Under the pieces are notes generated by a model. That model did not search any database. It had not been told where the DNA came from and worked only from the letters and a program-made list of their open reading frames with translations. 53,736 bases of DNA, from assembly GCA_018903255.1 (NCBI GenBank), contig JAHIQT010000192.1:1-53736 (forward strand), given 5' to 3'. This stretch comes from Bacillota bacterium (GTDB lineage Bacteria; Bacillota; Clostridia; Eubacteriales; Eubacteriaceae). Within the stretch, counting starts at the first letter, position 1; every line of letters begins with the position of its first letter. Shown here in pieces: positions 37,842-45,719 of the stretch. Both the position numbers and the translations under genes were made by a program.

Positions 37842-39465
37842 ATTTTTTTAGATGCCTTAAGACCAGCGCCCGATAATCAAAGGGATTGGTGATATCGCGG
37901 GAGTAGGGAATGGCGGCAAGGCTAAGTGACACATCAGCTTCAACAGCTTCATACTCGAGAATCAGAGCTTTGAAGGCATCGGTAATTTCCTGATTGATCA
38001 GCAATTGATTTTTTACAGAAGTGTTTTCCATCAGAATACTGAAGATGCTGCCATCGAGAATATAAATCAGGTGGTTACTGTAGCAGTGGCTCTTGATAAT
38101 TTTTAAGGTTTTATAGAGGATCTCGTCCCAGAGCCGGGAACCGTTGATGGTTTTTAGCTCATCCAGATGATTGATCGTAATCATTTCCAGAGTCAGAATG
38201 GTTTCGCCGCGGGAAGCGCGATCCATGGCATATTTGAGATCCTTATAGTAGGCTTTTTCGATCGTCAGTCCCGGACTTTCTTCGAGATTATCATAGGATG
38301 CAATTTGCTGTTCCAGATTTTTTTTAAAATGGAACAGCTCGCGAACCTTTCTAATCAATAATGCCGAACTCCATAAAATCATCGGAATCACCAGTAGCCA
38401 ACCGATCTGATAAAATTTAAAGGGCACATCAAGGTAGAAAACCGAAATCAGCGACAAAATTACATAACTGCACAAGAGTAGAATCATAAAAAAGATACTG
38501 GCGCCATAGGGCATCGCAATGGTAAAGATTAGGCAGGTGAATAAAATAAACACCACTGAGTAATCAATAAAATTAAATTCTGAGGCAGTAAAAATCAGGA
38601 AAGCTCCAAAAATCATTAATCCCATAAAGAAAAAAACAAGCGGCGGAACCATATTGGTTAGGCTGGGCTTTTTAAGGAATTGAAGGTTCGTTTTTTTAGT
38701 TGGTTGAGCTTGTTTTTGCTTGATTGCCCTATCTTTACGTTTTTCTGGCTTTGCTTTTTGGGGCTTTGCCTTTTTCGGCGGTAGCGGTTCTTGATTAATT
38801 GGCGTTTCTGTTGTCAGCGTTGTTTTTTCCGGTTGGCGTTCTGGTGTTGTTGCCATTTCTGGGGGCGGATCGGGTTTTATTATTTCCGGGCTAACCTCAG
38901 ACAGTGGCGGCGTCGAATTTGTTTCGGCAAATCTGGAATTGTCAAAAACATCATCGGTGCCAACAGGATTGGTGAGCTCGGATTCAGTTGGTGCTTTAGG
39001 GATAGCTGCGGTTCGCTCCGCTTCATATGCGTAAGGGGTGGTTCGTCCCAGAATTTTTGATAGGGTCGGTAGTTCCTCCTCATCTTCTTCGGTTTCGCCG
39101 ATCGGTATGGAAAAGCCTGTCCGGTCACTGAGTGGCAATGGTTGACTGGTAAGCAGATCACCATTAAAAGCCAACTGATTTGATCGGGTTTCGAAAGGAC
39201 GGGAATTGAGGACGGCCTGATCGAGAGCATCGTCATCCGAGATATCTACCCCGGAAAGAAAATCTGTGCCGGGTTGGAAGGGATCATCAGAGATGGCCAC
39301 TTCAACAACATTAGGATTCATTTCTCGCGAAATAAAGCCTTCTTCAGTGAGTGAAGCAAGCTTAGCATCAATTCGTATTTCGCATTCCTGGATGGTGGCA
39401 TCCAGATGCTGTTTTTTTTCGAGAATAAGATCCAATTTACTCGGCTGGATTTTACTACTATTCAT
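37840..39465 (-). CDS. Membrane protein with degenerate GGDEF-like domain, under c-di-GMP riboswitch
   Basis: Starting at the ATG at 39465 the protein is 541 aa. It has a long hydrophilic N-terminal region (1-270) that is acidic, then Pro/Glu-rich, then strongly basic (KKAKPQKAKPEKRKDR). About four to five membrane helices follow (275-375). The C-terminal domain (about 400-541) has the spacing of a GGDEF domain, but the signature is replaced by DGSIF (471-475), so it cannot be a cyclase; it may bind nucleotide or only mediate contacts. The leader carries a c-di-GMP-I riboswitch about 340 nt upstream. No close match is known to me. The start has a weak ribosome binding site (GATGGA). Confidence 0.75.
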   Translation of the reverse strand: MNSSKIQPSKLDLILEKKQHLDATIQECEIRIDAKLASLTEEGFISREMNPNVVEVAISDDPFQPGTDFLSGVDISDDDALDQAVLNSRPFETRSNQLAFNGDLLTSQPLPLSDRTGFSIPIGETEEDEEELPTLSKILGRTTPYAYEAERTAAIPKAPTESELTNPVGTDDVFDNSRFAETNSTPPLSEVSPEIIKPDPPPEMATTPERQPEKTTLTTETPINQEPLPPKKAKPQKAKPEKRKDRAIKQKQAQPTKKTNLQFLKKPSLTNMVPPLVFFFMGLMIFGAFLIFTASEFNFIDYSVVFILFTCLIFTIAMPYGASIFFMILLLCSYVILSLISVFYLDVPFKFYQIGWLLVIPMILWSSALLIRKVRELFHFKKNLEQQIASYDNLEESPGLTIEKAYYKDLKYAMDRASRGETILTLEMITINHLDELKTINGSRLWDEILYKTLKIIKSHCYSNHLIYILDGSIFSILMENTSVKNQLLINQEITDAFKALILEYEAVEADVSLSLAAIPYSRDITNPFDYRALVLRHLKK

Positions 39466-39517
39466 ATATATCCATCGCTTTCGCAAATAATTTCGTTGCA
39501 ATATTTTTGGTCATTGA

Positions 39518-39546
39518 CTTTATCATCATAATCGTCGATGATAAAG
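39518..39546 (-). promoter_or_regulatory. Hairpin in the proximal leader of the degenerate-GGDEF gene
   Basis: CTTTATCATC (39518-39527) is exactly inverted at 39537-39546. It lies between a possible second promoter (extended -10 TGCTATAAT, 39606-39611) and the start codon. It could be an operator. Confidence 0.35.
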
Positions 39547-39737
39547 AAGCTTTTAGAGGTGGCGAATTCATACAATAAATTTAAAATAGTCCTCTACAAC
39601 TACACATTATAGCAAAGAATGTGTTTATATTAAAGAGAAAAACGAAAAAAAGACAGTTATTCCTGCTCAGTCGTATTTAAGTAATGAGCTCTGCTTAAAA
39701 ATGCTTTTAAAAAGCGGTTTTATGTTAATGGCTATGG

Positions 39738-39890
39738 AGTAAAAAAATAAAAAAAAACAACGATTAAACACGTTGCATTAAATACACATATAGATGCGCT
39801 TAAAGTTGCAACTGGCTGTCATATAAATAAATACTTAGACCCTCTAGCTTTGCGTCCTTACCTTTTGGTAAGTTTGCCGAATATATAGTT
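39738..39890 (-). ncRNA. Cyclic-di-GMP-I (GEMM) riboswitch with terminator
   Basis: The minus strand (39880 to about 39803) reads GGCAAACT, a hairpin CTTACC-AAAA-GGTAAG, GGACGCAAAGC, AGAGGGTCTAAG and ATGACAGCCAG, then GTTGCAAC: the ordered conserved blocks of the GEMM-I aptamer. The tetraloop is AAAA, not the usual GNRA. Downstream, CAACG/CGTTG (39771-39775 with 39758-39762) is followed by ten T's, a terminator. The 3' aptamer strand GTTGCA can also pair with TGCAAC at 39777-39772, which would break the terminator. Ligand binding should therefore favour termination, an OFF switch (inference). Confidence 0.93.
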
Positions 39891-39896
39891 AATCTC

Positions 39897-39925
39897 ATAA
39901 TAATACATATTTGTTATTCAGTCAA
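39897..39925 (-). promoter_or_regulatory. Promoter of the riboswitch transcript
   Basis: TTGACT (39920-39925), a 17-bp spacer and TATTAT (39897-39902) on the minus strand put the start near 39890, just ahead of the aptamer. Confidence 0.8.
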
Positions 39926-39962
39926 GTCCAAGGTTGTTATGAACGACTTATGTCCAAGGTTG
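39926..39962 (-). repeat. Two 11-bp direct repeats upstream of the riboswitch promoter
   Basis: GTCCAAGGTTG occurs at 39926-39936 and 39952-39962, start to start 26 bp, the first abutting the -35 box. They could be activator sites. Confidence 0.45.
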
Positions 39963-40083
39963 ATTTGTGGGTCAAAAGTGTGCGCATGCTAAGAATAATT
40001 CTCGCTTGTGGCGGTTTTTTTCTGATAAAATGGAGGCGAAACCATAAAGCTAGGGAGAAAATGATGTCAGGATTGAAAAACAC

Positions 40084-40400
40084 TTATCAACAGCTTCGCA
40101 TATAAATTTTGTTAAATGAGAAATTTAAAAGTGTCTATTTTGGGGAATTAAATTTAGGAATTTAAATTATCAACTTTTATCTGTGCATATGTGGATAAGT
40201 TATAAAAAAACAATTAACAGGTGCGCTATAAAAAGGCTGAACAGAAAAGCCTGTGCTTAGGCAAGTTTTTGGGGAAAAGCAAGAAATCAACAAAACTTAT
40301 CCACAAATGGTGGATAGAATTGACCAATATGTGGATAAACTTGTTGATTATCTGTTAAAATTAAAAAATTAAGTGAATTAGAGGAGCTAAATGTGGATAA
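40084..40400. other. DnaA-box cluster in AT-rich gene-free DNA (origin-like region)
   Basis: Four exact 9-mer DnaA boxes (TTATCCACA or its complement) lie at 40190-40198, 40297-40305, 40330-40338 and 40392-40400. Variants stand at 40084-40092 (TTATCAACA), 40167-40175 and 40342-40350. The region is strongly AT-rich, and the last box overlaps the GTG start of the next gene. No dnaA or dnaN is in the window, but a DnaD-DnaC pair is within 1 kb. It could be an origin, a DnaA-titration site or a DnaA-controlled promoter. No other gene is seen in 39963-40392. Confidence 0.75.
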
Positions 40401-41148
40401 CTTTTTAAAAAAAGGGGAAAGAATTGAAGACTTAGGCCTTAATAATCTGAAGATCATCCAGAATCCGGATTATTTCTGTTTTGGCATGGATGCAGTTTTG
40501 CTGTCCTGGTTTGTCTCCCGGCGAACAAAAGGGGCTCCCCACGTTATTGATCTGGGAACCGGAACGGGAATTATTCCATTATTGCTTTATGGCAAAACAA
40601 AGGCAGCCTCGATCACTGGGTTAGAGATCCAGGAACCGCTGGTCGAAATGGCTAGACGGAGCATGGCCCTTAATGGCTTGTCAAACGAAATTAGGATCAT
40701 CGCCGGGGATATTAAAGCGCCTGGTAGTGAGATTCTTCCAAACGCTTACGATGTGGTAGTCAGTAATCCCCCTTATATGCGGGCTCAGGCGGGACTTAAG
40801 AACAATTGTGAAACAAAAACTATTTCCCGCCACGAAATTTTATGCAGCATTGAAGATATTCTTATTTTCAGCAAGCGGATGCTAAAGGATCGCGGCCGTC
40901 TGTTTTTGGTTCATCGGCCGGAGCGGTTGGGCGATATTATTTCGCTGATGCGATCTTATAAAATTGAGGTCAAGCACTTGCAATTTGTTTACCCATCCTT
41001 AAAAAAAGAAGCCAATCTGGTTTTAATTGAAGGACGAAAAAGTGGTAAACCAGGGTTAAAAACTGACGCACCCTTGATTGTTTATCATGAAGATGGTGAA
41101 TATACACAGGAAATTTACGATATTTATGGGATGACCAAGCCGGAATAA
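40393..41148 (+). CDS. TrmN6-like tRNA1(Val) (adenine-37-N6) methyltransferase
   Basis: The 251-aa class I SAM-dependent methyltransferase has motif I VIDLGTGTG (51-59) and the N6-adenine catalytic motif NPPY (125-128). The layout matches YabB/TrmN6 (YfiC), which modifies A37 of tRNA1-Val. The start is GTG at 40393, 6 nt after GAGGAG. The start codon lies inside an exact DnaA box, so DnaA binding could repress it. In Bacillus the yabB gene is near oriC, which fits the origin-like DNA upstream. It is convergent with dnaC. Confidence 0.87.
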   Translation: MDNFLKKGERIEDLGLNNLKIIQNPDYFCFGMDAVLLSWFVSRRTKGAPHVIDLGTGTGIIPLLLYGKTKAASITGLEIQEPLVEMARRSMALNGLSNEIRIIAGDIKAPGSEILPNAYDVVVSNPPYMRAQAGLKNNCETKTISRHEILCSIEDILIFSKRMLKDRGRLFLVHRPERLGDIISLMRSYKIEVKHLQFVYPSLKKEANLVLIEGRKSGKPGLKTDAPLIVYHEDGEYTQEIYDIYGMTKPE

Positions 41149-41179
41149 AAACGGAATGGGACAAAATGGAGCAAGATAA

Positions 41180-41209
41180 AATAAAACAGATCTCAACAAA
41201 AGCTGAGAT
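41180..41209 (-). terminator. Terminator of the dnaD-dnaC operon
   Basis: ATCTCA (41190-41195) pairs with TGAGAT (41204-41209). On the minus strand it is followed by CTGTTTTATTTTA. The stem is short, so strength is uncertain. Confidence 0.55.
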
Positions 41210-41222
41210 TTGGAGGCTTTTG

Positions 41223-42188
41223 CTATAAACGACCCCGGCGAGCCTTGAGAATCCGAATATCTTCACCCAAAAAGGGAATCGTTTTGAAGTATCCGGAGAT
41301 CCGTGAGGAAAGCCGTTCATCATAAAGGGCTTTGATTTTGAGCACCGTCAGGTTACTGGAAATGATCATCTTTTTTTCGGCATTGAGGCGGCTGTCGATC
41401 ACCTCGTAGAGCTGTTTCTGACTGTATTCGGAAGAAAATTCAGCCCCTAAATCATCGATGATCAGAAGGTCGCAAAGGAGCAGCGGTTCATAGATTTCGG
41501 TGGAGGTTTTCTTTTCCCGGAAAAGCTGATCCTGAATACTGGCGACCAGGTGGGCAGCGGTGACGTAGACAATCCCATAGCCTTTTTCGGTCAGCTTGTT
41601 GACGATACAATTCGACATAAAGGTTTTACCTACTCCAGGCGGGCCGGTAAACAGGAGCTGGTCTTCGATGTTTTCAAAATTCTGACAATATTTCAGCATA
41701 TTCTGTTTAATACTGAGGGCATTGGAGCGATGGCTGGCAGTTCCCGAACCAATTGGCTGTTCAGAATAATAGTCAGGATTAAAGGCTTCAAAGGTTTCGC
41801 GCTGGGCTCTAGTTTTTAAGTCATAGCTGGAAAAACTGATTTCAGCCAGACACTGGTTCAGACAAGCGCAGATCCCTTCGGGGAGAATCCCCGCGTCCTG
41901 ACAAAGCGAACAATAAAAGCTATGACTCAGCAGGGCGGCTTTTTCTCCAGCCAAAACTGCTTTACGGGTTTCAAGCGCGCTCATCTGTTGGCGGATGGCA
42001 GCGGTTTTCTCCTGCTCATTAGCGATGGTGGCACGGGTCAGGGCAACACCCAGACGATTGATTTGATTGTCAAGATCAGAAAGCTCGGGTATCTGACGAT
42101 AAAGGGCTTCCTTTTTTTTGCGTTGTTTGAATTGGTAAGCATGCTGTTTTTCCTGTAGCAGGGCAAAGGCGGCATTATAGGTCTTCAT
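41223..42188 (-). CDS. dnaC: DnaC/DnaI-like AAA+ helicase loader
   Basis: The 321-aa protein has an N-terminal coiled coil (about 15-85) and a cysteine-rich zinc-like segment (YCSLCQDAGILPEGICACLNQC, about 92-113). The AAA+ ATPase follows, with Walker A GPPGVGKTF (near 180) and Walker B LLIIDDLGAE. This is the clostridial DnaC/DnaI arrangement, in which the zinc segment binds the replicative helicase. It overlaps the DnaD gene by 14 bases, so translation is coupled. Together they should load the helicase at origins or stalled forks. It differs from IstB, since no transposase is nearby. Confidence 0.88.
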   Translation of the reverse strand: MKTYNAAFALLQEKQHAYQFKQRKKKEALYRQIPELSDLDNQINRLGVALTRATIANEQEKTAAIRQQMSALETRKAVLAGEKAALLSHSFYCSLCQDAGILPEGICACLNQCLAEISFSSYDLKTRAQRETFEAFNPDYYSEQPIGSGTASHRSNALSIKQNMLKYCQNFENIEDQLLFTGPPGVGKTFMSNCIVNKLTEKGYGIVYVTAAHLVASIQDQLFREKKTSTEIYEPLLLCDLLIIDDLGAEFSSEYSQKQLYEVIDSRLNAEKKMIISSNLTVLKIKALYDERLSSRISGYFKTIPFLGEDIRILKARRGRL

Positions 42189-43203
42189 TATTTATCTCCA
42201 GTTCCGGCCATAGATCTTCGGCATAGTCAACTTCCATGTCCAGGTAAGCCTGTTTACGGGCATCACTCATTGGTTCAAGCGATTCCTTCTGATCAAATTT
42301 GGCTTTTGGTTTGTCATTTTTAATGTCTTCCAGGGTTTTGAAGCCCTGTTCGTGCCAATTTTTGAGAATCCCGTCAATATACTTCATATTCGGTTTGTTG
42401 GTGCGAGATAGGGCCTGTACAATGATTTCCATTGAAAAGCCGTAATCGTTAAACCAGGTATCGATCATCTGTCGCTCAGAAACCATCGGGTTTCGCTGAA
42501 TGCCCAGGTATTTAAAGATTTGATAGTAGCCAGTCCGTTTATGCGCTGAGTCTTTGATATAGGCTTCAGCTTCAATATGATCGCGCACCGCGGCACCATG
42601 AAAGGCTTTGGCTACGGTTTCCAGATAGGAGACCACCTGGGCTGGGGTAAAGGTGCGGTCTTTTTTATTGATCATATTAATTGAATACTCAACAATCAGA
42701 ATTACCGCTTCCGGGGTGAAATTGTAGTCATCCAACCAGCGTTTAAAGACCAGGGTTTCTTTTTTCGTGATGGTTCGGCTTTCGTACATATCCTGAATGG
42801 TGGTGTACATGCGTTGAATCCGGTCTTCCATGCTGTTAGAAGACTGCGAGTTCTTAGGCACCGTTGTTTCGGGGATGGCCTCATTTTTATAGAGGATCGT
42901 ACCGGTGATATTGTAGAAACGAACCAGTGCATCGCGGGTACCGGTATATTCAATGGCAATGATTTTTTCAGAAGCCCAGTAATCCCAGGCTTTTTTTACG
43001 TCGGTTTCCAATAAATTTAGATCCTTGGCGATATCCTCATTGCTGATCGGGGTCAGACCCATATTAAAGCATCGCTTTAAGCCGTAAAGATAAACCTTTA
43101 CGTAGTCGCCCCGAGCCATGGGCATATAGTGATTGATAAAAATATTTTCAATGGGTGTCACACCCAGATCATCATGGCTGGAAACTAATTCAAAACGATT
43201 CAT
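42175..43203 (-). CDS. DnaD-domain primosome protein
   Basis: The 342-aa protein has an N-terminal winged-helix-like region (about 15-95) and two DnaB/DnaD C-terminal helical domains (about 125-200 and 220-300). The second ends in a YxxxILxxW-type motif (KYIDGILKNWHEQG), the hallmark of DnaD_2 domains that bind DNA. These proteins act with DnaI-type loaders in Firmicutes primosome assembly. It is first in the two-gene operon and divergent from murA. CTAGAGGT precedes the ATG. Confidence 0.88.
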   Translation of the reverse strand: MNRFELVSSHDDLGVTPIENIFINHYMPMARGDYVKVYLYGLKRCFNMGLTPISNEDIAKDLNLLETDVKKAWDYWASEKIIAIEYTGTRDALVRFYNITGTILYKNEAIPETTVPKNSQSSNSMEDRIQRMYTTIQDMYESRTITKKETLVFKRWLDDYNFTPEAVILIVEYSINMINKKDRTFTPAQVVSYLETVAKAFHGAAVRDHIEAEAYIKDSAHKRTGYYQIFKYLGIQRNPMVSERQMIDTWFNDYGFSMEIIVQALSRTNKPNMKYIDGILKNWHEQGFKTLEDIKNDKPKAKFDQKESLEPMSDARKQAYLDMEVDYAEDLWPELEINNEDL

Positions 43204-43380
43204 GTTCTACCTCTAGTTATGGATTGATGTATTTTTATTGCTAAAAATTTTAGTTTGGACAGGTGCAATGCTGTTATTATATCACATCATTTTTAATTTG
43301 TGAGGAATTCCTATTTTCTTTAAGTAGTCGAAAGATTTCTTAAAGAGTGCAAGAAAAATGGCATAAAAACTCAAGATTTC

Positions 43381-43408
43381 TTGATAAAATTGAAACTTAT
43401 GATATAAT
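43381..43408 (+). promoter_or_regulatory. murA promoter
   Basis: TTGATA, a 16-bp spacer and TATAAT, 46 bases above the murA start codon. Confidence 0.8.
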
Positions 43409-43453
43409 TACCAATTGGATATTACATATACACTTGCACTGAAAGGAATAAAT

Positions 43454-44731
43454 ATGGATGCTTTTATTATAGAAGGAGGTAACCCCCTACAAGGTGAGGT
43501 TACAATCTCCGGGGCAAAAAATGCCGTACTGGGAATTATTCCGGCTGCAGTACTTTGTGCCTGCTCAAGTAAGATAGAAAATGTTCCTGATATTAAAGAT
43601 GTTAACAAGATGATTGTTATTCTTGAAAAATTGGGAGCTGAAATATATAGAGAAAATGATACCTTAATTATTAATACCGAAAAACCGATTTCATTTGATG
43701 TGTCGGAGTATGAAGAGGAAACCGGCCAGATGCGCGCCTCTTATTACCTGCTAGGAGCATTGCTGGGACGCTACCGCAAGGCGATTGTGCCATTGCCTGG
43801 TGGCTGTAACATCGGCGACCGCCCGATTGACCAGCACATTAAAGGCTTTCAGGCTTTGGGAGCAACCGTGGTAATTGAACATGGCCAGGTAAAAATGGAG
43901 GCGCCCCAACTAAAAGGTGCCCACATATTCCTGGATGTGGTCAGCGTTGGCGCCACGATCAACATTATGCTGGCAGCAGTTCGGGCTGATGGTAAAACGA
44001 TCATTGAAAATGCCGCTAAGGAACCCCACATCGTTGATGTGGCTAACTTTTTGAACTTGATGGGAGCAAATATTAAGGGTGCGGGAACAGATGTTATCAA
44101 GATCGTTGGGGTTGATGAAATGCATGGCTGTGAGTATTCGGTGATCCCCGATCAGATTACCACCGGTACTTATATGATGGCCGCTGCCGCCACCGAAGGG
44201 GATATTTTAATTAAAAACGTGATTCCCAAGCATATGGAGGCGGTTACCGCCAAGCTCAGCGAAATGGGTGTGATTGTCCGCGAAGAGGACGACGGGATTC
44301 GGGTTATTGGCAAGCATCCCTTAAAGGCGGTGAATGTTAAGACCATGCCGTACCCGGGTTTTCCCACCGATCTGCAACAACCGATGGCGGTTTTAATGAC
44401 CGTTGCCGAGGGGACTAGCACCATCACTGAAAGTATCTTTGAAAGCCGCTTTAAATATGTGGACGAGCTTCGCCGGATGGGAGCCAATATTTCGATTAAT
44501 AGCCGGACGGCAACGATTAATGGGGTCAAGTCCTTATCGGCCACCAAGATCAAGACCACCGATTTAAGAGCCGGAGCAGCCATGGTTATTGCCGGATTAA
44601 TTGCTGATGGTGAAACAAAGATCACCGAAATTATCCATATTGATCGGGGATATGCAAATTTACAGGAAAACCTGCGAAACCTGGGAGCCGATATTCGTCG
44701 GATTTCTGAGAAAGACCCTACTTATCTTTAG
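43454..44731 (+). CDS. murA: UDP-N-acetylglucosamine 1-carboxyvinyltransferase
   Basis: Starting at the ATG at 43454 after GAAAGGA the protein is 425 aa, the normal length; a frame from 43415 adds a non-family N-terminus. Lys22-Asn23 are conserved, and the catalytic cysteine is Cys118 in LPGGCNIGDRP. The enzyme therefore keeps the fosfomycin-target cysteine. It transfers enolpyruvate from PEP to UDP-GlcNAc, the first committed step of peptidoglycan synthesis. It is followed by walJ and htrA, a cell-envelope group. The 171-nt gap to walJ holds nothing clear. Confidence 0.96.
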   Translation: MDAFIIEGGNPLQGEVTISGAKNAVLGIIPAAVLCACSSKIENVPDIKDVNKMIVILEKLGAEIYRENDTLIINTEKPISFDVSEYEEETGQMRASYYLLGALLGRYRKAIVPLPGGCNIGDRPIDQHIKGFQALGATVVIEHGQVKMEAPQLKGAHIFLDVVSVGATINIMLAAVRADGKTIIENAAKEPHIVDVANFLNLMGANIKGAGTDVIKIVGVDEMHGCEYSVIPDQITTGTYMMAAAATEGDILIKNVIPKHMEAVTAKLSEMGVIVREEDDGIRVIGKHPLKAVNVKTMPYPGFPTDLQQPMAVLMTVAEGTSTITESIFESRFKYVDELRRMGANISINSRTATINGVKSLSATKIKTTDLRAGAAMVIAGLIADGETKITEIIHIDRGYANLQENLRNLGADIRRISEKDPTYL

Positions 44732-44902
44732 TTAGCTTCTGACTGATATGAAGAAAGCTACGAAACAGTACCTTAATTCTCATAAAGTTAGGTTAAGTCA
44801 GGTTTAAGTAAGATTCGCTAGGATAAGCGTAACAATTGAGCTGGCCTTGGCGCATTTAAATGGATGTTTTATCAGGTGTTAAAATGAACAAGGGAGCAAA
44901 GA

Positions 44903-45691
44903 TTGAAATTTTGTAGCTTATATAGTGGAAGTTCAGGAAACAGTTTATTTGTCTCAAATAACAACACAAAAATACTCATTGACGCTGGTCTCAGCGGGAA
45001 ACGAATTCAAAGTGCCCTGGATATCATCGCCGAGGATCCCCGCGAAATCAATGGTATCATGGTAACCCATGAGCACAGTGATCATATTCATGGGGTGGGG
45101 GTATTATCCCGCCGTTTTAATTTGCCAATTTATGCCAATCAGAAAACCTGGGATGCGATGATCAAGGGTCTGGGTAAAATCGCCGAAGAAAATATTAAAA
45201 TCTTTGATTTTGAGAAGCCGTTTTGTATTCAGGATCTTCAAATCAAAGCCTTTAAAACATCCCATGATGCAGCGGATTCAGCGGGCTTTGTCATTTCTGA
45301 TGGCAAAAATCGACTCGGAATCGCTACCGATTCGGGGATTATCACCCCGGAAATGCGTAGCGACCTGTGTGGCTGTGATTTGGTGGTACTAGAATCCAAC
45401 CATGACGTGTCGATGCTGGAAGCTGGAGCCTATCCCTTTTACCTCAAACAACGGATAAAAAGCGACTTTGGTCACTTGTCCAATGAGACCGCTGGGGATT
45501 TAGCGCAGGCGCTGGTAGAAAAAGGCACCCGGCAACTGGTGTTAGCACATCTCAGCCAGGAAAACAATTATCCGCTATTGGCTTATCAAACCACCGCCCG
45601 GATCTTAAGCGAAGCGGGGATGGTTCTGGATAAGGATGTTAAACTTTGTGTGGCAAAAAGAAATAGTACCAGTGAGATAATTAATCTGTGA
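44903..45691 (+). CDS. WalJ/YycJ-type metallo-beta-lactamase-fold hydrolase
   Basis: The 262-aa protein starts with a TTG at 44903, 6 nt after AGGGAG; the first residues MKFCSLYSGSSGNS match the conserved start of the YycJ family. The metal motif THEHSDH (residues 55-61) is intact, with later His and Asp ligands (TSHDAADSAG, ATDSG, LAHLS). YycJ/WalJ proteins are DNase-like enzymes encoded with the WalRK system in Bacillus and linked to coordination of wall and chromosome metabolism. No walRK genes are here, but an htrA-like gene follows 28 nt later, as in Bacillus. Confidence 0.88.
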   Translation: MKFCSLYSGSSGNSLFVSNNNTKILIDAGLSGKRIQSALDIIAEDPREINGIMVTHEHSDHIHGVGVLSRRFNLPIYANQKTWDAMIKGLGKIAEENIKIFDFEKPFCIQDLQIKAFKTSHDAADSAGFVISDGKNRLGIATDSGIITPEMRSDLCGCDLVVLESNHDVSMLEAGAYPFYLKQRIKSDFGHLSNETAGDLAQALVEKGTRQLVLAHLSQENNYPLLAYQTTARILSEAGMVLDKDVKLCVAKRNSTSEIINL

Positions 45692-45719
45692 GATCTTCAA
45701 CTAAGATTGAGGAGTAACA

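Noticed and set aside
39911-40105. 64-codon plus-strand frame in the gap before the DnaA boxes
   Set aside because: It overlaps the riboswitch promoter region, has no ribosome binding site, and its product is unlike any protein I know.
41223-42188. IstB transposition helper ATPase
   Set aside because: The N-terminal coiled coil and zinc-like segment, plus an overlapping DnaD gene and no transposase, fit a helicase loader.
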